Source of the DNA: Nocardioides sp. 503
Lineage (GTDB): Bacteria > Actinomycetota > Actinomycetes > Propionibacteriales > Nocardioidaceae
Reading direction: 5' to 3'
Length of the DNA stretch: 64,000 nucleotides
Assembly (NCBI RefSeq): GCF_004522095.1
Contig: NZ_SPUI01000003.1
Span: 124,001 to 188,000, forward strand
A program made the translations under genes and the position numbers. This document shows positions 50,129-61,551 of the stretch, piece after piece. Below the pieces are notes generated by a model. It saw nothing but the letters and a program-made list of their open reading frames with translations, did no database searches and was not told the origin of the DNA. How positions within the stretch are numbered: the first letter of the stretch is position 1; each line of letters opens with the position of its first letter.

Positions 50129-51865
50129 CTACCGCACCGCCGCGCGGCAGCGCGCCGGAGCGCAGTCCTCGAGCCGGCGCAGGCGCCGCATGAGGTCGCG
50201 CGCGTAGGGCTCGTCGTGGTCCTCGGCGAAGACGTTGGTGTCCTCCCAGGGGCGGTCGTAGCGGTAGAGCTCGTAGGCGTAGTCGGTCCCGGTCCACGAG
50301 GGGTCGAGGTCGAGGCGCACCAGCAGCCCCTCCTCCCCGCGGACGGCGAGGTAGGAGGGGATGAGGTCGATGGTCCCGCCCGAGCCGCGGTCGGCGTCGA
50401 CCTCGCCGGGCTGGACCATCGCGTAGGTGTGCTCGAAGAACGCGTAGTGCGCGCCCGGGGCGTCGGGGTCGCCGAGGGAGTCGGCGAAGGACCGGCCCGA
50501 GCGGTAGCGCGGGGTGCGCACCCCGGCCAGCTCCTCGAACGTCGGCGCCAGGTCGATGTTGTTGACGAACTGGTGGCGCGTGCCCGGCACGACGCCCGGG
50601 CCGACGACCACGAGCGGGACCCGGCTGTCGGAGTCGTAGGGCGCGCCCTTGCCGCCGTTGAGCTGGTGCTGGCCGAGGTGGAAGCCGTTGTCGGAGGTGA
50701 GGAAGACGTAGGCGTCGGGTCCGGCGGCCTCGCGGACCTGCTTGATCATGCGGTCCACCGACTGCACCATGCGCGCCCGGTCGCGGTAGTAGGTCAGCGC
50801 CTCCTTGTCGCTCAGCGTGAGCTCGTTGGTGCGCCACGGCGGCGCCGGCGCGGTCCTGCCGCCGGGGAGCAGGTAGGTCGGGGCGTTGTCCGCGCGCGGG
50901 TCGTCGTAGCCGACCAGGTCGCCGAGCGTGAGGTCACCGCAGGGGCGGGTGCCGCAGTTGCCGCCCGTCGGGTCGCCCGCGGGCGCGCGGTCGCGGAAGG
51001 CCGAGGGGAACTGCGGGCTGTCGGGGTAGGCCTTCTCGATCTGGCCGTGCGGCGCGTAGCTCGCGACCTCCAGGAAGTACGGCGCGACGCCGGCGCGCTG
51101 CTCCTCGAGGAACTTCACCGCCCTGCGGGCGGTGACGTGGCCGGCGTAGGCGCGGTCGAGCCGCGCCACCGAGGACGAGCGCGGCGGCTTGGGGTGCTCG
51201 CGCAGCTGCACCCTCCCGTCCTCGTCGAGGAACGTGCTCTGGAAGCCCCAGCCGCTGTAGGCCGAGCCGAGCAGCGCCTCCCAGTCGGTCCACCCCGGCA
51301 CCCTCGGCGGCGGGCGGAGCGCGCCGTCGACCACCCCACCGTCGTAGCGGTTGAGGAACTTGCCCACGAAGCCGGTGTGGTAGCCCGAGTCCTGGAGCGT
51401 GACGCTGAACTGGCGCCTGCCGTTGCCGTGGGCCGCGAACGCCTCGTAGCCGCCGATCGGGTGGGCCCCGTCGTTGGGGGTGTTGGTCAGGACCCCGGTC
51501 TGGTGCGGCATCTGACCCGTCATGATCGAGGCCCGCGAGGGGCAGCACAGCGAGTCGACGACGAACGCGTTGTCGTAGGTCGCGCCCTCCGCGACCATCC
51601 GCTGGGCCTCGGGCATGGTGTCGAGCAGCTCGAGGGAGAAGTCGTCCATGAGGATCAGGACGATGTCGGGCCGGCCCGGCGGTGCGACCGGCACGACCGA
51701 CGGGCTCGCCGGCGCGGGCGGGGCGGTGGGCGAGGGACTGTCACGGGGTGCGGCGTCGGCAGGACGCGCGGCGCGGGCGTCGCGGTCGGTCACCTCGCCG
51801 ACGGCGAGCATGCTCGTCACCGCCAGCGCGAGCAGCGCCACGGCCCCTGCCACCCGCCTGAGCAT
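50129..51865 (-). CDS. Secreted type I sulfatase
   Basis: 578 residues. N-terminal export signal (about 4-25), Pro/Ala linker, then the alkaline-phosphatase-like sulfatase fold: metal Asp pair ILMDDF (D74, D75), formylglycine motif C107-C-P-S-R, GYHTGFVGKFLNRY, VFLTSDNGFHLGQHQLNGGKG. Substrate (sulfated polysaccharide, steroid or other) unknown. The CxPSR cysteine must be oxidised by a formylglycine-generating enzyme, which is not in this window. ATG at 51865 has GAGGGAT upstream. Divergent from class I fumarase. Confidence 0.93.
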   Translation of the reverse strand: MLRRVAGAVALLALAVTSMLAVGEVTDRDARAARPADAAPRDSPSPTAPPAPASPSVVPVAPPGRPDIVLILMDDFSLELLDTMPEAQRMVAEGATYDNAFVVDSLCCPSRASIMTGQMPHQTGVLTNTPNDGAHPIGGYEAFAAHGNGRRQFSVTLQDSGYHTGFVGKFLNRYDGGVVDGALRPPPRVPGWTDWEALLGSAYSGWGFQSTFLDEDGRVQLREHPKPPRSSSVARLDRAYAGHVTARRAVKFLEEQRAGVAPYFLEVASYAPHGQIEKAYPDSPQFPSAFRDRAPAGDPTGGNCGTRPCGDLTLGDLVGYDDPRADNAPTYLLPGGRTAPAPPWRTNELTLSDKEALTYYRDRARMVQSVDRMIKQVREAAGPDAYVFLTSDNGFHLGQHQLNGGKGAPYDSDSRVPLVVVGPGVVPGTRHQFVNNIDLAPTFEELAGVRTPRYRSGRSFADSLGDPDAPGAHYAFFEHTYAMVQPGEVDADRGSGGTIDLIPSYLAVRGEEGLLVRLDLDPSWTGTDYAYELYRYDRPWEDTNVFAEDHDEPYARDLMRRLRRLEDCAPARCRAAVR

Positions 51866-51964
51866 CGCCGATCCCTCGCCTCGTCGTCCTGTCACGGTGG
51901 ATAGACGCACCAACCGGCTCTTAGGTTGCCCGAGGACCGGCGCCGGACGGCGCAGGCGCGGCGA

Positions 51965-51970
51965 TAGCCT
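51965..51970 (+). promoter_or_regulatory. TANNNT -10 box for leaderless class I fumarase mRNA
   Basis: TAGCCT ends six bases before the GTG at 51977. Confidence 0.5.
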
Positions 51971-51976
51971 TCGCCC

Positions 51977-53665
<1,689 letters not shown>

Positions 53666-53692
53666 CGCCCACGACCCGGTGGTCGGCGGGGG

Positions 53693-54547
53693 CTACGCCA
53701 GGGCGCGCAGGGAGTCGACGAGCGGCGTGGTGGGGTGGCCGATGAGGCGCGAGAGCGTGCCGTCGGTGTGGTCGAGGACGCCGTCGCGGATGTTGCCCTC
53801 GAGGGCCGTCACGAAGCCGACGGTGCCGGCGTCGAGGCCGACCTGCTCGAGCTGGGCGGCGCGCTCCTCGGGGCTGAGCTGCTGCAGCTGCACGTCGCGG
53901 CCGAGCACCTCCGACATCGTGCTCGCGAGGGTCGCGAAGTCCCAGGAGACGTCGCCGGCGAGCTCGTAGACCTGGCCGACGTGGCCGTCGGTGGTCAGGA
54001 CGACGGCCGCGGCCTCGGCGAAGTCGGCGCGGGCCGCGCTGGGCACGCGTCCGTCACCGGTGCTGGTCGGGAGGACGCCGTGCTCGCGGGCGACCTGGAG
54101 GTCCTGCACGTAGTTCTCGGAGTACCAGTTGTTGCGCAGGACCGTGGCGGGCACGCCCGAGGCGACGAGGTGCTCCTCGGTCGCCTTGTGCTCCGGTGCC
54201 AGGACCAGCGGGGTGTCGGTGGCGCGCGGGGCGCTGGTGTAGACGAGCTGCTGCACGCCGGCGGCGGACGCGGCGTCGATGACGGCGGCGTGCTGCGGCA
54301 CGCGCTGGCCGACCTCGGAGCCGGAGATGAGCAGCACCTTGTCGGCGCCGTCGACGGCGGCAGTGACGGAGGCCGGGTCGTTGTAGTCGAGCGGTACGAC
54401 GGCGACGCCGCGTTCGGCGTACGCCGCGAGCGTCTCGGGCCGGCGGGCGCCGGCGCGGATCGAGCCGGGTGCGACGCCGCGCTCCAGCAGCGAGTCGAGG
54501 ACGAGGCGGCCGAGGTGGCCGGAGGCGGCGGTGACGAGGGTGGTCAT
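53693..54547 (-). CDS. NmrA-type NAD(P)H:quinone oxidoreductase-like SDR
   Basis: 284 residues. Rossmann motif TAASGHLGRLVLDSL, then GARRPETLAAYAERGV and LRNNWYSENYVQDL; atypical SDR close to QOR2/YtfG. Likely reduces quinones using NADPH. ATG at 54547 has AGGA five bases upstream. Divergent from an HxlR regulator, the standard arrangement for quinone or electrophile sensing (YodB-like). Confidence 0.92.
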   Translation of the reverse strand: MTTLVTAASGHLGRLVLDSLLERGVAPGSIRAGARRPETLAAYAERGVAVVPLDYNDPASVTAAVDGADKVLLISGSEVGQRVPQHAAVIDAASAAGVQQLVYTSAPRATDTPLVLAPEHKATEEHLVASGVPATVLRNNWYSENYVQDLQVAREHGVLPTSTGDGRVPSAARADFAEAAAVVLTTDGHVGQVYELAGDVSWDFATLASTMSEVLGRDVQLQQLSPEERAAQLEQVGLDAGTVGFVTALEGNIRDGVLDHTDGTLSRLIGHPTTPLVDSLRALA

Positions 54548-54625
54548 GGGAGTCCTTCGTGAGTGGTCGGTAGGCATGTCACCTGGCCGAACCACGCCTC
54601 CACCGGGATGCTTCCCGATCGACAG

Positions 54626-54650
54626 TACCCACCTTTGGGTAAGGTACCCA
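54626..54650. promoter_or_regulatory. HxlR-type operator with three alternating half-sites
   Basis: TACCCA (54626-54631), CCTT, TGGGTA (54636-54641), AGG, TACCCA (54645-54650): two overlapping perfect 6-bp inverted repeats sharing the middle half-site. It abuts the HxlR start codon and lies 79 bases from the reductase start, suited to controlling both genes. Confidence 0.7.
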
Positions 54651-54651
54651 C

Positions 54652-55026
54652 ATGACGGTAAGTCTTGGCTCCCTGCGCGGCGACGACAGCGCGATGTTCA
54701 CCGACGGCTGCCCCACGCGCACCGTCCTCGACCACGTCACCAGCAAGTGGGGCGTGCTCGTGCTCGCGGCGCTCGCCGACGGCACGCTGCGCTGGAGCGC
54801 GCTGCGCCGCACCGTCGACGGGATCAGCGAGAAGATGCTCGCCTCCACGCTCAAGACCCTCGAGCGCGACGGGATCGTGGTGCGCGAGGCGCACCCGGTC
54901 ATCCCCCCGCACGTCGACTACGCCCTCACCGACCGCGGCCGCGAGCTGATGGCCGCGATGTCGCCGCTGCTGCTCTGGGTGGCCGGCAACGCCGACACGA
55001 TCCTCACCGAGGCGCAGCAGCAGTGA
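54652..55026 (+). CDS. HxlR-family winged-helix regulator
   Basis: 124 residues. A Cys near the N-terminus (FTDGCPTRTVLDHVTSKWG) matches the redox-sensing Cys position of HxlR/YodB regulators; the wHTH has RWSALRRTVDGISEKMLAST and LERDGIVVREAHPVIPPHVDY. Probably represses itself and the divergent reductase through the TACCCA/TGGGTA sites, with thiol modification as the signal (family knowledge). ATG at 54652 lies one base after the operator, so the transcript may be leaderless. Confidence 0.94.
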   Translation: MTVSLGSLRGDDSAMFTDGCPTRTVLDHVTSKWGVLVLAALADGTLRWSALRRTVDGISEKMLASTLKTLERDGIVVREAHPVIPPHVDYALTDRGRELMAAMSPLLLWVAGNADTILTEAQQQ

Positions 55027-55053
55027 TCGCCTGAGCGTCGTCCCTCAGAAGGC

Positions 55054-55293
55054 TCAGTGGGAGGACGCGTTGCCCGGCTCGGGCGGGTCGTGGCGCGGCG
55101 CGGCGTTGGGACCGGCGGTGCCCTCCTGGGCCTCCCCGCTCTCGTCGTCGGGGTTGCCGGCGACCGCCTGGTCGTCGGAGATCGGGACGTCGGCCACGGC
55201 CGGGTCCATCGAGGCGACCTTGGAGACCTGACCCTCCTCCCCGCCTGCGGTGTCGTGCGCCTGCGGGTCCTGGTCGTGCGCGTCGTTGGCCAT
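55054..55293 (-). CDS. Small acidic hydrophilic protein
   Basis: 79 residues, very rich in Asp/Glu/Ala/Pro/Gly, no hydrophobic core, no Cys (MANDAHDQDPQAHDTAGGEE onward). Looks intrinsically disordered. The frame has natural composition compared with the overlapping frames, but no strong ribosome site is visible. Function unknown; could be a stress-related or simply spurious ORF. Confidence 0.5.
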   Translation of the reverse strand: MANDAHDQDPQAHDTAGGEEGQVSKVASMDPAVADVPISDDQAVAGNPDDESGEAQEGTAGPNAAPRHDPPEPGNASSH

Positions 55294-55507
55294 GCCTGCC
55301 GGTACCCCGCCCGGACCGGATCAGTCCCGCGCCGGCCACGGCGTCCAGCACGGCGTCCACCTGCTCGACCTGCGCGTCGGATCCCGTGCCCCTCCACGTC
55401 GTCGACCTCGCCGCACGCATGGCGCTCGTGAGTCCGGGGGGAGGGGGAACCTCGATCCTCCTCCGTCCGTTGGCGGAGGAGAAGTCCCACTCCAGAGGAG
55501 CGACCCC

Positions 55508-55816
55508 ATGCAGTGCCCCACCGACGGAACCACGCTCACGATGAGCGAACGAGGCGGCATCGAGATCGACTACTGCCCCAGCTGCCGCGGCGTCTGGCTG
55601 GACCGTGGCGAGCTCGACAAGATCATCGAGCGCTCGCTCGTCCAGCAGGCGCCGCCCGCGCCCGCGCCGGCCCCTCAGCCGCCACAGCGCGAGCGCGAGC
55701 GCGGCTACGAGCGCTACGAGGAGCCGCGGGGCGGCCAGGGGTACCAGCAGGGCCACCCCCAGCAGGGCTACAAGAAGAAGCGCAAGGAGAGCTGGCTCAG
55801 CGAGATCTTCGACTGA
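55508..55816 (+). CDS. Zinc-ribbon (TFIIB-type) protein
   Basis: 102 residues. Zinc ribbon CPTDGTTL (Cys-x4-x) and YCPSCRGVWLDRGELDKI, the zf-TFIIB family of small bacterial proteins; a Pro/Gln/Tyr-rich linker (GGQGYQQGHPQQGYKKKRKE) ends in a Trp/Leu helix WLSEIF. ATG at 55508 has AGAGGAG upstream. Role unknown; the basic tail could bind nucleic acid or a membrane. Confidence 0.85.
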   Translation: MQCPTDGTTLTMSERGGIEIDYCPSCRGVWLDRGELDKIIERSLVQQAPPAPAPAPQPPQRERERGYERYEEPRGGQGYQQGHPQQGYKKKRKESWLSEIFD

Positions 55817-55863
55817 GCCTCCCCCGCGCCGACGCCCCCTCGGCCCGTTGGCAGGATGAGGTC

Positions 55864-56556
55864 ATGGAGTACGTCGAGCTCGCGCGCGCCGAGTCCGAGC
55901 GCGGCGAGCTGGTGCTGCGCGAGCGCCGCCCCGAGGGCGGGACGCCGGCCCTGGAGCTCCGGGCCAACGGCGCCTTCGTCATGGACACCCTCGAGGTGAG
56001 CACCGAGCGCGCGCTGGCGACGGCCGCGCTGGCCCTGGTCGACCCGCCGCGCGCGGTCGTGGTCGCCGGGCTCGGCCTCGGCTTCACCATGCACGAGGTG
56101 CTGGCCGACTCGCGCGTGGAGACCTGCGCGGTGGTCGAGATCGAGGAGGCGCTGGTCGGCTGGATGCGCGACGGCACCGTCCCGCACGGCCCCGCGCTGC
56201 TGGCCGACGAGCGTGTGCGGATCGTCGTCGCCGACATCGCGGTCGCGCTGGCCGAGGCCCAGCCGGCGACGTACGACCTGGTGCTGATGGACGTCGACAA
56301 CGGGCCGGGCTACCTCGTCCACGAGGGCAACGCCCGGCTCTACGAGGAGCCGCTGCTGCGCGCCGCGCACCGGACCCTGCGGCCCGACGGCGCGCTGGCG
56401 ATCTGGTCGGCGGCCGAGTCGCCCGAGCTGGCCGACGCCCTGGCCGCGGTGTTCGGCAACGCCGAGGCGCTCCCCCTCGAGGTGCGGCTGCAGGGGCGCG
56501 ACGAGCACTACTGGGTCTACGTCGCGCGCGTCGGTCAGGAGAACGCCGCGCGGTAG
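55864..56556 (+). CDS. Spermidine-synthase-like methyltransferase-fold protein
   Basis: 230 residues. SAM-type Rossmann loop VVVAGLGLGFTMHEVLAD, acidic strand CAVVEIEEALVGWM, motif DLVLMDVDNGPGYLV; resembles the C-terminal domain of polyamine synthases without the N-terminal beta sheet. The Asp pair for diamine binding is not clear, so activity is uncertain. GGATGAGG precedes the ATG. Its 3' end overlaps the SRPBCC gene on the other strand by 22 bases. Confidence 0.88.
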   Translation: MEYVELARAESERGELVLRERRPEGGTPALELRANGAFVMDTLEVSTERALATAALALVDPPRAVVVAGLGLGFTMHEVLADSRVETCAVVEIEEALVGWMRDGTVPHGPALLADERVRIVVADIAVALAEAQPATYDLVLMDVDNGPGYLVHEGNARLYEEPLLRAAHRTLRPDGALAIWSAAESPELADALAAVFGNAEALPLEVRLQGRDEHYWVYVARVGQENAAR

Positions 56557-57050
56557 AAGCCCGACCGCGCCGGGTAGTAGTCGTCCCACACGACCTCGGC
56601 GACGTCGCGCCCGGCCTCGGCGACGACCAGCCGGTCGAGGTAGTAGTCCCAGCCGGGGCCGACGCTCTCCGCGACGTCGGGGTCGGCCATCACCTGCGCG
56701 AAGGTCAGCGTGGTGACGCCCTCGCTCTCCGCCAGGTCGAGCTCGAGCTGCCACTCCCCGCCGTCGTCGCCGACCGACGTGCGCACAACCAGGCGCCGCG
56801 GCGGCTCGCACGCGTCGATGCGGTAGGTCTCCTCGGCCACGTCCTCCCCCTCGGCCGTCATGCGGAACGCGACCTCGCCCGACGCGGGGTCTCCGGTCCA
56901 CGTGCCGATCCAGCGCGCCAGCCGCTCCGGCTCGGTGACCGCCGCCCAGACGTCCGTCACGGGAGCACGGAAGGTGCGGGTGAAGGCGACGTACGACGTG
57001 CCGTCCCGGACCTCGCGGCGTCCGGCGGGCGGGGCGGGGGTGCTGGTCAT
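56535..57050 (-). CDS. SRPBCC/AHSA1-like protein
   Basis: 171 residues. YVAFTRTFRAPVTDVWAAVT and PERLARWIGTWTGDP start the START/Bet v1-like fold used to bind hydrophobic ligands; DPDVAESVGPGWDYYLDRLV is the C-terminal helix. In actinobacteria this family is typically co-transcribed with an ArsR-type regulator, as here (ATGA overlap, regulator first). Ligand unknown. Confidence 0.92.
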   Translation of the reverse strand: MTSTPAPPAGRREVRDGTSYVAFTRTFRAPVTDVWAAVTEPERLARWIGTWTGDPASGEVAFRMTAEGEDVAEETYRIDACEPPRRLVVRTSVGDDGGEWQLELDLAESEGVTTLTFAQVMADPDVAESVGPGWDYYLDRLVVAEAGRDVAEVVWDDYYPARSGFYRAAFS

Positions 57051-57427
57051 GCGGTCTCCTCGGTGGGGGTGCGGGCGGGGCTGCGGGTGGAGCCGGCGGC
57101 CGCGGAGCGGCGCTCCCGGCCGGTGCGCCGGACCTCGAGGTCCAGGCCGTCGAGCACGGCGTCGGCGACGGGTGGCGCGGGTACCAGCTCGGACACCAGC
57201 CGGCTCACGGGCGCCAGGGCCTGCGCCCGGAGCCGGTAGTGCCGCTCGCGACCGCGGTCCTCGGCGGCGACGAGCCCCGCCTCGGCGAGCACGAGGAGGT
57301 GGCGGCTGACCGCCGGCCTGCTGATGGGGTGGGCTGAGGCCAGGTCGACGACACGGGCCGGGCCGGCCGCGAGCGCGCGCAGCAGCTCGCGACGTACGGG
57401 ATCGGCGAGCGCGGCGAAGACGTCCAT
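57047..57427 (-). CDS. ArsR-family regulator
   Basis: 126 residues. w[58 protein letters not shown]. No metal-binding Cys cluster; SRPBCC-linked ArsR proteins respond to other cues. C-terminal Arg/Ser/Thr tail is likely disordered. Translation is coupled to the SRPBCC gene. ATG at 57427 is nine bases from a GTAAC/GTTAC palindrome. Confidence 0.93.
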   Translation of the reverse strand: MDVFAALADPVRRELLRALAAGPARVVDLASAHPISRPAVSRHLLVLAEAGLVAAEDRGRERHYRLRAQALAPVSRLVSELVPAPPVADAVLDGLDLEVRRTGRERRSAAAGSTRSPARTPTEETA

Positions 57428-57435
57428 GACTATTG

Positions 57436-57451
57436 GTAACCGATCAGTTAC
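57436..57451. promoter_or_regulatory. ArsR operator candidate
   Basis: GTAACCGATCAGTTAC is palindromic at 14 of 16 positions around GATC. It lies between the ArsR start and the fumC promoter, so ArsR binding could also affect fumC. Confidence 0.6.
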
Positions 57452-57466
57452 GCGACGGTCAAGGGC

Positions 57467-57472
57467 TAGCGT
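57467..57472 (+). promoter_or_regulatory. TANNNT -10 box for leaderless fumC mRNA
   Basis: TAGCGT ends seven bases before the ATG at 57480, and starts 16 bases after the ArsR palindrome. Confidence 0.45.
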
Positions 57473-57479
57473 GGGGTCC

Positions 57480-58858
<1,379 letters not shown>

Positions 58859-58862
<4 letters not shown>

Positions 58863-59704
58863 ACGCCAGGACGGTCGTCGTCACGGGCGCCAGCGACGGC
58901 ATCGGCCTGGAGTGCTCCCGCCGGCTGGCGGGGCAGGGGCACCGCGTCGTGATGGTCGGCCGCAACCCGGCCAAGACCCGGGCCGCCGTCGAGTCGGTGC
59001 GCGCCTCCTCCCCCGACGCCACGGTGGAGCCGGCCCTGGCCGACTTCGCGTCCCAGGCCTCCGTCCGGGCGCTGGCCGCCCACCTGCTCGCGACCTGCGA
59101 GCGGATCGACGTCCTGGTCAACAACGCCGGCACGGTCTTCGAGCGCCGCACGCTGACCGACGACGGCATCGAGGGGACGTTCGCGGTCAACCACCTCGGC
59201 GGGTTCCTGCTGACCGAGCTGCTCCGCGAGCGCCTCGTCGCCAGCGCGCCCGCGCGCATCGTCGTGACCAGCTCGCGTGGCCACTACGGCGCCACGCTGG
59301 ACTTCACCGACCTCGGCTTCGAGCGCGGCTACGGGATCATGCGGGCCTACGGCCGCTCCAAGCTCGCCAACGTGCTCCACACCCGGTCGCTCGCCCAGCA
59401 GCTCGACGGGACCGGCGTCACGGCCAACTGCCTGCACCCCGGCGCGGTCGCCACGTCCATCTGGAGCGGTGCCCCGTGGTGGGCGCAGCCGGTGCTGGCG
59501 CTGGGCAAGCGGTTCGCGATGATCTCGCCCGAGGAGGGCGGCGCCCACCTGGCGCGCCTCGCGGTCGGCGAGGAGGTCGAGGGCCTCACCGGGGGCTACT
59601 ACGACGAGGACCGGCTGACCGAGCCGTCGACCCTGGCCCTCAACGACGCGGTCGCCGCGCGGCTGTGGGACGAGAGCCGGCGGCTGGTGGGGCTGACGCC
59701 CTGA
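58859..59704 (+). CDS. Short-chain dehydrogenase/reductase
   Basis: 281 residues. [19 protein letters not shown] (TGxxxGIG cofactor loop), [10 protein letters not shown] (NNAG), SS at [10 protein letters not shown] and catalytic YxxxK as [12 protein letters not shown]. Looks like a retinol-dehydrogenase/WWOX-type SDR with NADP preference (VGRNP). Substrate unknown. Co-translated with fumC, which may be operon economy rather than pathway logic. Confidence 0.93.
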
Positions 59705-59719
59705 CGCGGCGACCCGCCG

Positions 59720-61147
59720 TCAGCTCGCCCGCTCGAAGTCGCGCGGCGTGAACTTCCCCTTCTCGAGCTGACGCTCGATGTCCTCCAGGCTGTGGCCGGT
59801 GAGCTCGGGCAGGAAGCGCAGCACGAACAGGAACGCCGCCACGTTGAAGGCGGCGTAGATCCAGAACGTCTGGCCCACCCCGAAGGTGTTGATCATCGTC
59901 AGCAGGGTCAGCGTGATCAGCAGGTTGGTGGCCCACAGCGAGGCCGACTGCACGCTGGTGCCGGCGCTGCGGACGGCCAGCGGGTAGATCTCCGAGCCGG
60001 TGAGCCAGCCCATCAGCTGCAGGCCGCCGGCGTTGAACGCCATGAACACGATGAGCGTGGCGATGATGAAGGGCACCTGGTCGGGCCCGGCGTGGTCGGT
60101 GACGAAGAACGCCCCCAGGACCACCAGGCTCACGGCTGCTCCGGGCACCATCACCAGCGTCAGCCGGCGACGCCCGACGCGGTCGACGATGCTCAGACCG
60201 ATGACCTGCATGACGAGGTAGGTCACACCGAGGCCCACGCTGACGCGCAGCGCCGTGCTCGTCGAGAAGCCGTTGTCGGTCAGGATGGTCGGCGAGTAGT
60301 AGATGATCATCTCGATCCCGCTCAGCTGCGTGAAGATCGCGACGCCGCAGCCCACCAGCAGCGCGGGACGCACCCACGGCCGGCGCAGCCCGGACCAGCC
60401 TCGATCGCGGCTGCGGGTCTCCTGCTTGCGCTCCTCGAGCTCGACGATCGCCTCGAGCTCGGGGTCCACGTCGTGACCGTCGGGGCGCACCCGGCGCAGC
60501 ACGTCGCGGGCGTCGTCGGTCCGGTCGCGCTTGACCAGCCAGCGCGGGCTCTCGGGGAGCCGCACGACCGCGGCCAGCATGATCAGGGGCGGTACGGCCG
60601 CCGCGGCGATCGAGATCCGCCACGACACCGCCTCGGTGGCCCCGACGATCGTCGAGATCACGATGCCCACGCCGATCGCGAGCTGGAAGGCCAGCACGAG
60701 GCGCCCGCGCAGCTTGGGCGGCGCCAGCTCGGCGACGTACATGGGGACGGTCTGGGTCGCCCCGCCCACGGCGAACCCGAGCACCACGCGGCCCAGCACC
60801 AGCAGCCAGGGGCTCGGGGCGAGGCTGCACGCGAGCGAGCCCAGGACGAACAGCGAGCAGACGACCAGGATCGTGCCCTTGCGGCCCAGACGCTCGGACA
60901 GGAAGCTGCACGACAGCGCGCCGAGCACGGCCCCGAGCAGGATCGCGGCGGCGATGGTCTGCTCCATGCCGCTGCCGATGTCGAACTCCTCGGAGATCTG
61001 GAGCAGCGCCCCGGAGATGATGCCGGTGTCGTAGCCGTAGAGCAGGCCGGCCACGGCCGAGACCATCGCGGCGGCCAGCATCGAGCCGGTCAGCTGCTTC
61101 TCCCCCGCGTCGGTCACGCGGTCCTTGCGAGGTTGCACGTCCGTCAT
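59720..61147 (-). CDS. MFS sugar porter (XylE/GLUT-type)
   Basis: 475 residues, 12 membrane helices. Sugar porter signatures: LLYGYDTGIISGALL, SERLGRKG (loop 2-3), PMYVAELAPPKLRGRLV, LPESPRWLVKR, QLSGIEMIIYYSP and VDRVGRRRL. Proton-sugar symport of a hexose or pentose is expected. AAGGAG lies just before the ATG at 61147. The upstream gap has an inverted repeat and palindromic element copy 3. Confidence 0.95.
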   Translation of the reverse strand: MTDVQPRKDRVTDAGEKQLTGSMLAAAMVSAVAGLLYGYDTGIISGALLQISEEFDIGSGMEQTIAAAILLGAVLGALSCSFLSERLGRKGTILVVCSLFVLGSLACSLAPSPWLLVLGRVVLGFAVGGATQTVPMYVAELAPPKLRGRLVLAFQLAIGVGIVISTIVGATEAVSWRISIAAAAVPPLIMLAAVVRLPESPRWLVKRDRTDDARDVLRRVRPDGHDVDPELEAIVELEERKQETRSRDRGWSGLRRPWVRPALLVGCGVAIFTQLSGIEMIIYYSPTILTDNGFSTSTALRVSVGLGVTYLVMQVIGLSIVDRVGRRRLTLVMVPGAAVSLVVLGAFFVTDHAGPDQVPFIIATLIVFMAFNAGGLQLMGWLTGSEIYPLAVRSAGTSVQSASLWATNLLITLTLLTMINTFGVGQTFWIYAAFNVAAFLFVLRFLPELTGHSLEDIERQLEKGKFTPRDFERAS

Positions 61148-61163
61148 CAGGTCTCCTTAGGGG

Positions 61164-61184
61164 TTCGGGCCGTAGGTACCCGAA
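61164..61184. promoter_or_regulatory. Inverted repeat in the MFS gene leader
   Basis: TTCGGG (61164-61169) and CCCGAA (61179-61184), nine bases apart, 17 bases upstream of the MFS start. Could be an operator or a small leader hairpin. Confidence 0.3.
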
Positions 61185-61254
61185 TCGCCCCTTCATCGGA
61201 CGCGATGTCGTCGCGGAGGCCGGTGGCGCGCGTCAGCCGCGGCGCACGGAGCCG

Positions 61255-61316
61255 AGGAGTTTCACCGGGTACCCGGTGAAACTCACGCTTCCAGTACGAA
61301 GCTTCGTACCGGAAGC
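61255..61316 (+). repeat. Two-part palindromic element, copy 3 (solo)
   Basis: Palindrome 61255-61286 is perfect except for its first two bases; hairpin 61287-61316 is GCTTCC-a-GTACGAA-gc-TTCGTAC-c-GGAAGC. Same orientation as copy 1 and the same following sequence CCAGTTTC, then GTGTGACTC at 61335-61343 (18 bases after the hairpin; 27 in copy 1). It lies between two minus-strand genes with no nuclease gene beside it. Confidence 0.92.
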
Positions 61317-61373
61317 GCCAGTTTCTCGACGTCGGTGTGACTCATGGGACGCGATCGACCCGTGGGCTGCGGG

Positions 61374-61535
61374 TCACCCCGGGTCGGGTCGCTCCAGGCT
61401 GCGGGCGAGCTGCAGCCCCCGGGCGATCCCGCCGAGCAGCAGGTAACCGGCCGCCCCCAGGAGCAGCACTCCCATCAGGCCGAACCATTCGGTCTCGTTG
61501 CTGTTCGTCAGCAGCAGCGCACCCACGAACAGCAC
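61374..61535 (-). CDS. Small two-helix membrane protein
   Basis: About 53 residues from a GTG at 61535, 16 bases after the stop of the transglycosylase-like gene. Two hydrophobic segments (VLFVGALLLTN and GLMGVLLLGAAGYLLLGGI) and a basic/acidic tail LARSLERPDPG. A longer form would overlap the upstream gene. Plausible as a short co-transcribed membrane protein; no family recognised. Confidence 0.45.
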   Translation of the reverse strand: MLFVGALLLTNSNETEWFGLMGVLLLGAAGYLLLGGIARGLQLARSLERPDPG

Positions 61536-61551
61536 CGCGAGCCCGGGTGGC

